From assembly GCA_015068175.1 (NCBI GenBank), contig SVLA01000095.1:1-7842 (forward strand): 7,842 nucleotides of DNA. The letters run 5' to 3'. Positions 6,536-7,842 of the stretch are shown piece after piece. Numbering within the stretch: the first letter of the stretch is position 1; each line of letters opens with the position of its first letter. The position numbers and the translations under genes were made by a program. This DNA comes from Oscillospiraceae bacterium. Its GTDB lineage: Bacteria > Bacillota_A > Clostridia > Oscillospirales > Oscillospiraceae. Below the pieces are notes generated by a model. The model was given only the letters and a program-made list of their open reading frames with translations, was not told the DNA's origin and ran no database searches.

Positions 6536-7842
6536 TCCGCATTCGGGATATTGCGCTCCCACCGGAGCATGACCACCATCAGTTGGTCTACGAGGCCGCC
6601 CGGGCATTGAAGATCTCCGGCTCCAAGATCATGAAACTGGAGATCTTCCGCCGCAGCATCGATGCCCGGAAGAAGCCGGATGTGCGGATCGTATACACCG
6701 TAGATGTGTGGATCGCCGGTAGCGAACAGAAGATTTTGAAACAATCCGGATGCAAAAAGGCCGCAATTGTAGAGAAAACCTACTATAAAGTGCCGAAAAT
6801 TGGAAATGTTCCCGAGAAGCGGCCGGTGGTGGTGGGCTTCGGCCCGGCGGGGATGTTTGCGGCATTGACCCTGGCCATGGCCGGCTGCCGGCCCATCGTG
6901 CTGGAGCGTGGCGAGGATGCGGCCAGCCGCCACGAAAAGGTGCAGAAATTCTTTGCCGCCGGGGAACTGGATCCCCGGAGCAACGTCCAGTTTGGGGAAG
7001 GCGGTGCCGGTACGTTTTCCGACGGAAAGCTGAACACCGGTGTCAACAATCCCCGTATCGGCTGGGTGCTGCAGCAATTTGTCCGCTTTGGCGCCCGGGA
7101 AGACATTCTGTTCGACGCAAAACCCCATATCGGCACCGACGTATTGCTGGATGTTGTGCAGAATCTGCGGAAGAGAGTGATCGAGCTGGGCGGCGAGGTC
7201 CGCTTCAATACCCAGGTCACGGGGCTGTGCGTGGAAGACGGACAGATCACAGGCGTGGAAACAGACCGGGGATCGGTGGAATGTGACCGGGTGATCCTGG
7301 CCATCGGCCACAGCGCCCGGGATACTTTTGAAATGCTCCATGCCATGGGCATCCCCATGGAACCCAAACCCTTTGCCATGGGCGTCCGCATTGAGCATCC
7401 CCAGAGCCTGGTGGATGCGGCCCAATACGGCAATGCGGAGCTGCCTTTGCCGCCGGCGGATTACAAGCTGGTGCGGCACCTGGAAAATGAAACGGTGTAC
7501 ACTTTTTGTATGTGTCCAGGCGGTTACGTGGTGGCCGCCGCCTCGGAAGAAGGGGGCGTGGTGACCAACGGTATGAGCAACGCGGACCGGGATGGCGACA
7601 ACGCCAACGCGGCCTTGCTGGTGTCCCTGAACCCGGCGGATTTTCCTTGCGGGGGCGTTTTGGGCGGTATGTATTGGCAGCGGGAGATCGAGCAGAAATG
7701 CTACGGTCTGACCGGCAGTTATCGGGCTCCGGCCCAATTGGTGGGGGATTTCCTTGCTGGACGTCCCAGCACCGGTGCCGGTGCCGTGGCGCCTACCTAC
7801 CGGCCCGGGGTTGCCTGGTGTGATCTGCATGAGGTGCTGCCG
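6532..7842 (+). CDS. FAD-dependent dehydrogenase, COG2509 type (3' end cut by window)
   Basis: At least 437 residues, open at the right edge. Relatives are usually about 530, so roughly 90 C-terminal residues are missing. The N-terminal 90 residues form the small domain seen in this family: IRIRDIALP at 2-10, then 'RRSIDARKKPDVRIVYTVDV' at 40-59. The FAD-binding Rossmann motif VVVGFGPAGMFAA follows (99-111), with E125 as the likely ribose-binding acid. FGEGGAGTFSDGKL (154-167) and CPGGYVVAAASEEGG near residue 330 are further family landmarks. Members are annotated only as FAD- or NAD(P)-dependent dehydrogenases, and their substrate is unknown. There is no signal peptide or membrane segment, so it should be cytoplasmic. 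The gene follows the HI0933-type flavoprotein with an ATGA overlap, so both are made from one mRNA. Their joint role is inferred only from this linkage. Confidence 0.92.
   Translation, partial: MIRIRDIALPPEHDHHQLVYEAARALKISGSKIMKLEIFRRSIDARKKPDVRIVYTVDVWIAGSEQKILKQSGCKKAAIVEKTYYKVPKIGNVPEKRPVVVGFGPAGMFAALTLAMAGCRPIVLERGEDAASRHEKVQKFFAAGELDPRSNVQFGEGGAGTFSDGKLNTGVNNPRIGWVLQQFVRFGAREDILFDAKPHIGTDVLLDVVQNLRKRVIELGGEVRFNTQVTGLCVEDGQITGVETDRGSVECDRVILAIGHSARDTFEMLHAMGIPMEPKPFAMGVRIEHPQSLVDAAQYGNAELPLPPADYKLVRHLENETVYTFCMCPGGYVVAAASEEGGVVTNGMSNADRDGDNANAALLVSLNPADFPCGGVLGGMYWQREIEQKCYGLTGSYRAPAQLVGDFLAGRPSTGAGAVAPTYRPGVAWCDLHEVLP

Noticed and set aside
6511..7830. Minus-strand open frame (439 codons) opposite the second flavoprotein
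   Set aside because: Same reason: a histidine/glutamine-rich shadow of a well-supported FAD dehydrogenase.

Overview
The window looks like DNA from a low- to mid-GC Gram-positive anaerobe, most likely a clostridial (Oscillospiraceae/Ruminococcaceae-like) gut bacterium. The evidence is strong AGGAGG-type ribosome sites, YlmH and DUF896 genes (both typical of Firmicutes), a Sec signal peptide on a modular secreted protein, and GC-rich third codon positions. The assignment to a family is an inference. No RNA gene, CRISPR array, insertion sequence or integration site was seen.

Layout. Positions 1-3015 (minus) form one uninterrupted reading frame of 1005 codons that is open at the left edge. It joins two unrelated halves. 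Residues 1 to about 628 are a secreted protein with a signal peptide and four beta-rich modules. Residues from about 629 onward are the back half of an ABC exporter, with its last two membrane helices and a complete ATPase domain. GC content and codon use change sharply at the join (about 1117-1145). This is best read as a chimera, either an assembly join or a real recombination, and not as a working protein. A divergent promoter region (3016-3206) follows. Next comes a PfkB-family fructokinase (3207-4160, plus), which converges on a minus-strand pair, ylmH and a DUF896 gene (5214-4200), across a shared hairpin terminator (4159-4193). A second divergent promoter region (5215-5332) separates ylmH from a plus-strand operon of two flavoproteins. 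These are a HI0933/YhiN/BaiN-type FAD protein (5333-6535, TTG start) and, overlapping it by an ATGA, a COG2509-type FAD-dependent dehydrogenase (6532 onward, cut by the right edge).

How they fit. The fructokinase feeds fructose into glycolysis. YlmH is an S4-domain RNA-binding protein linked to ribosome-associated quality control, and the DUF896 protein is translationally linked to it. The two flavoproteins are translationally coupled and probably co-expressed redox enzymes of unknown substrate. No stretch over 300 bases lacks a gene. I found no convincing new biological system. The most unusual object is the in-frame chimera at the left end, and the two-flavoprotein operon is the most useful functional lead.
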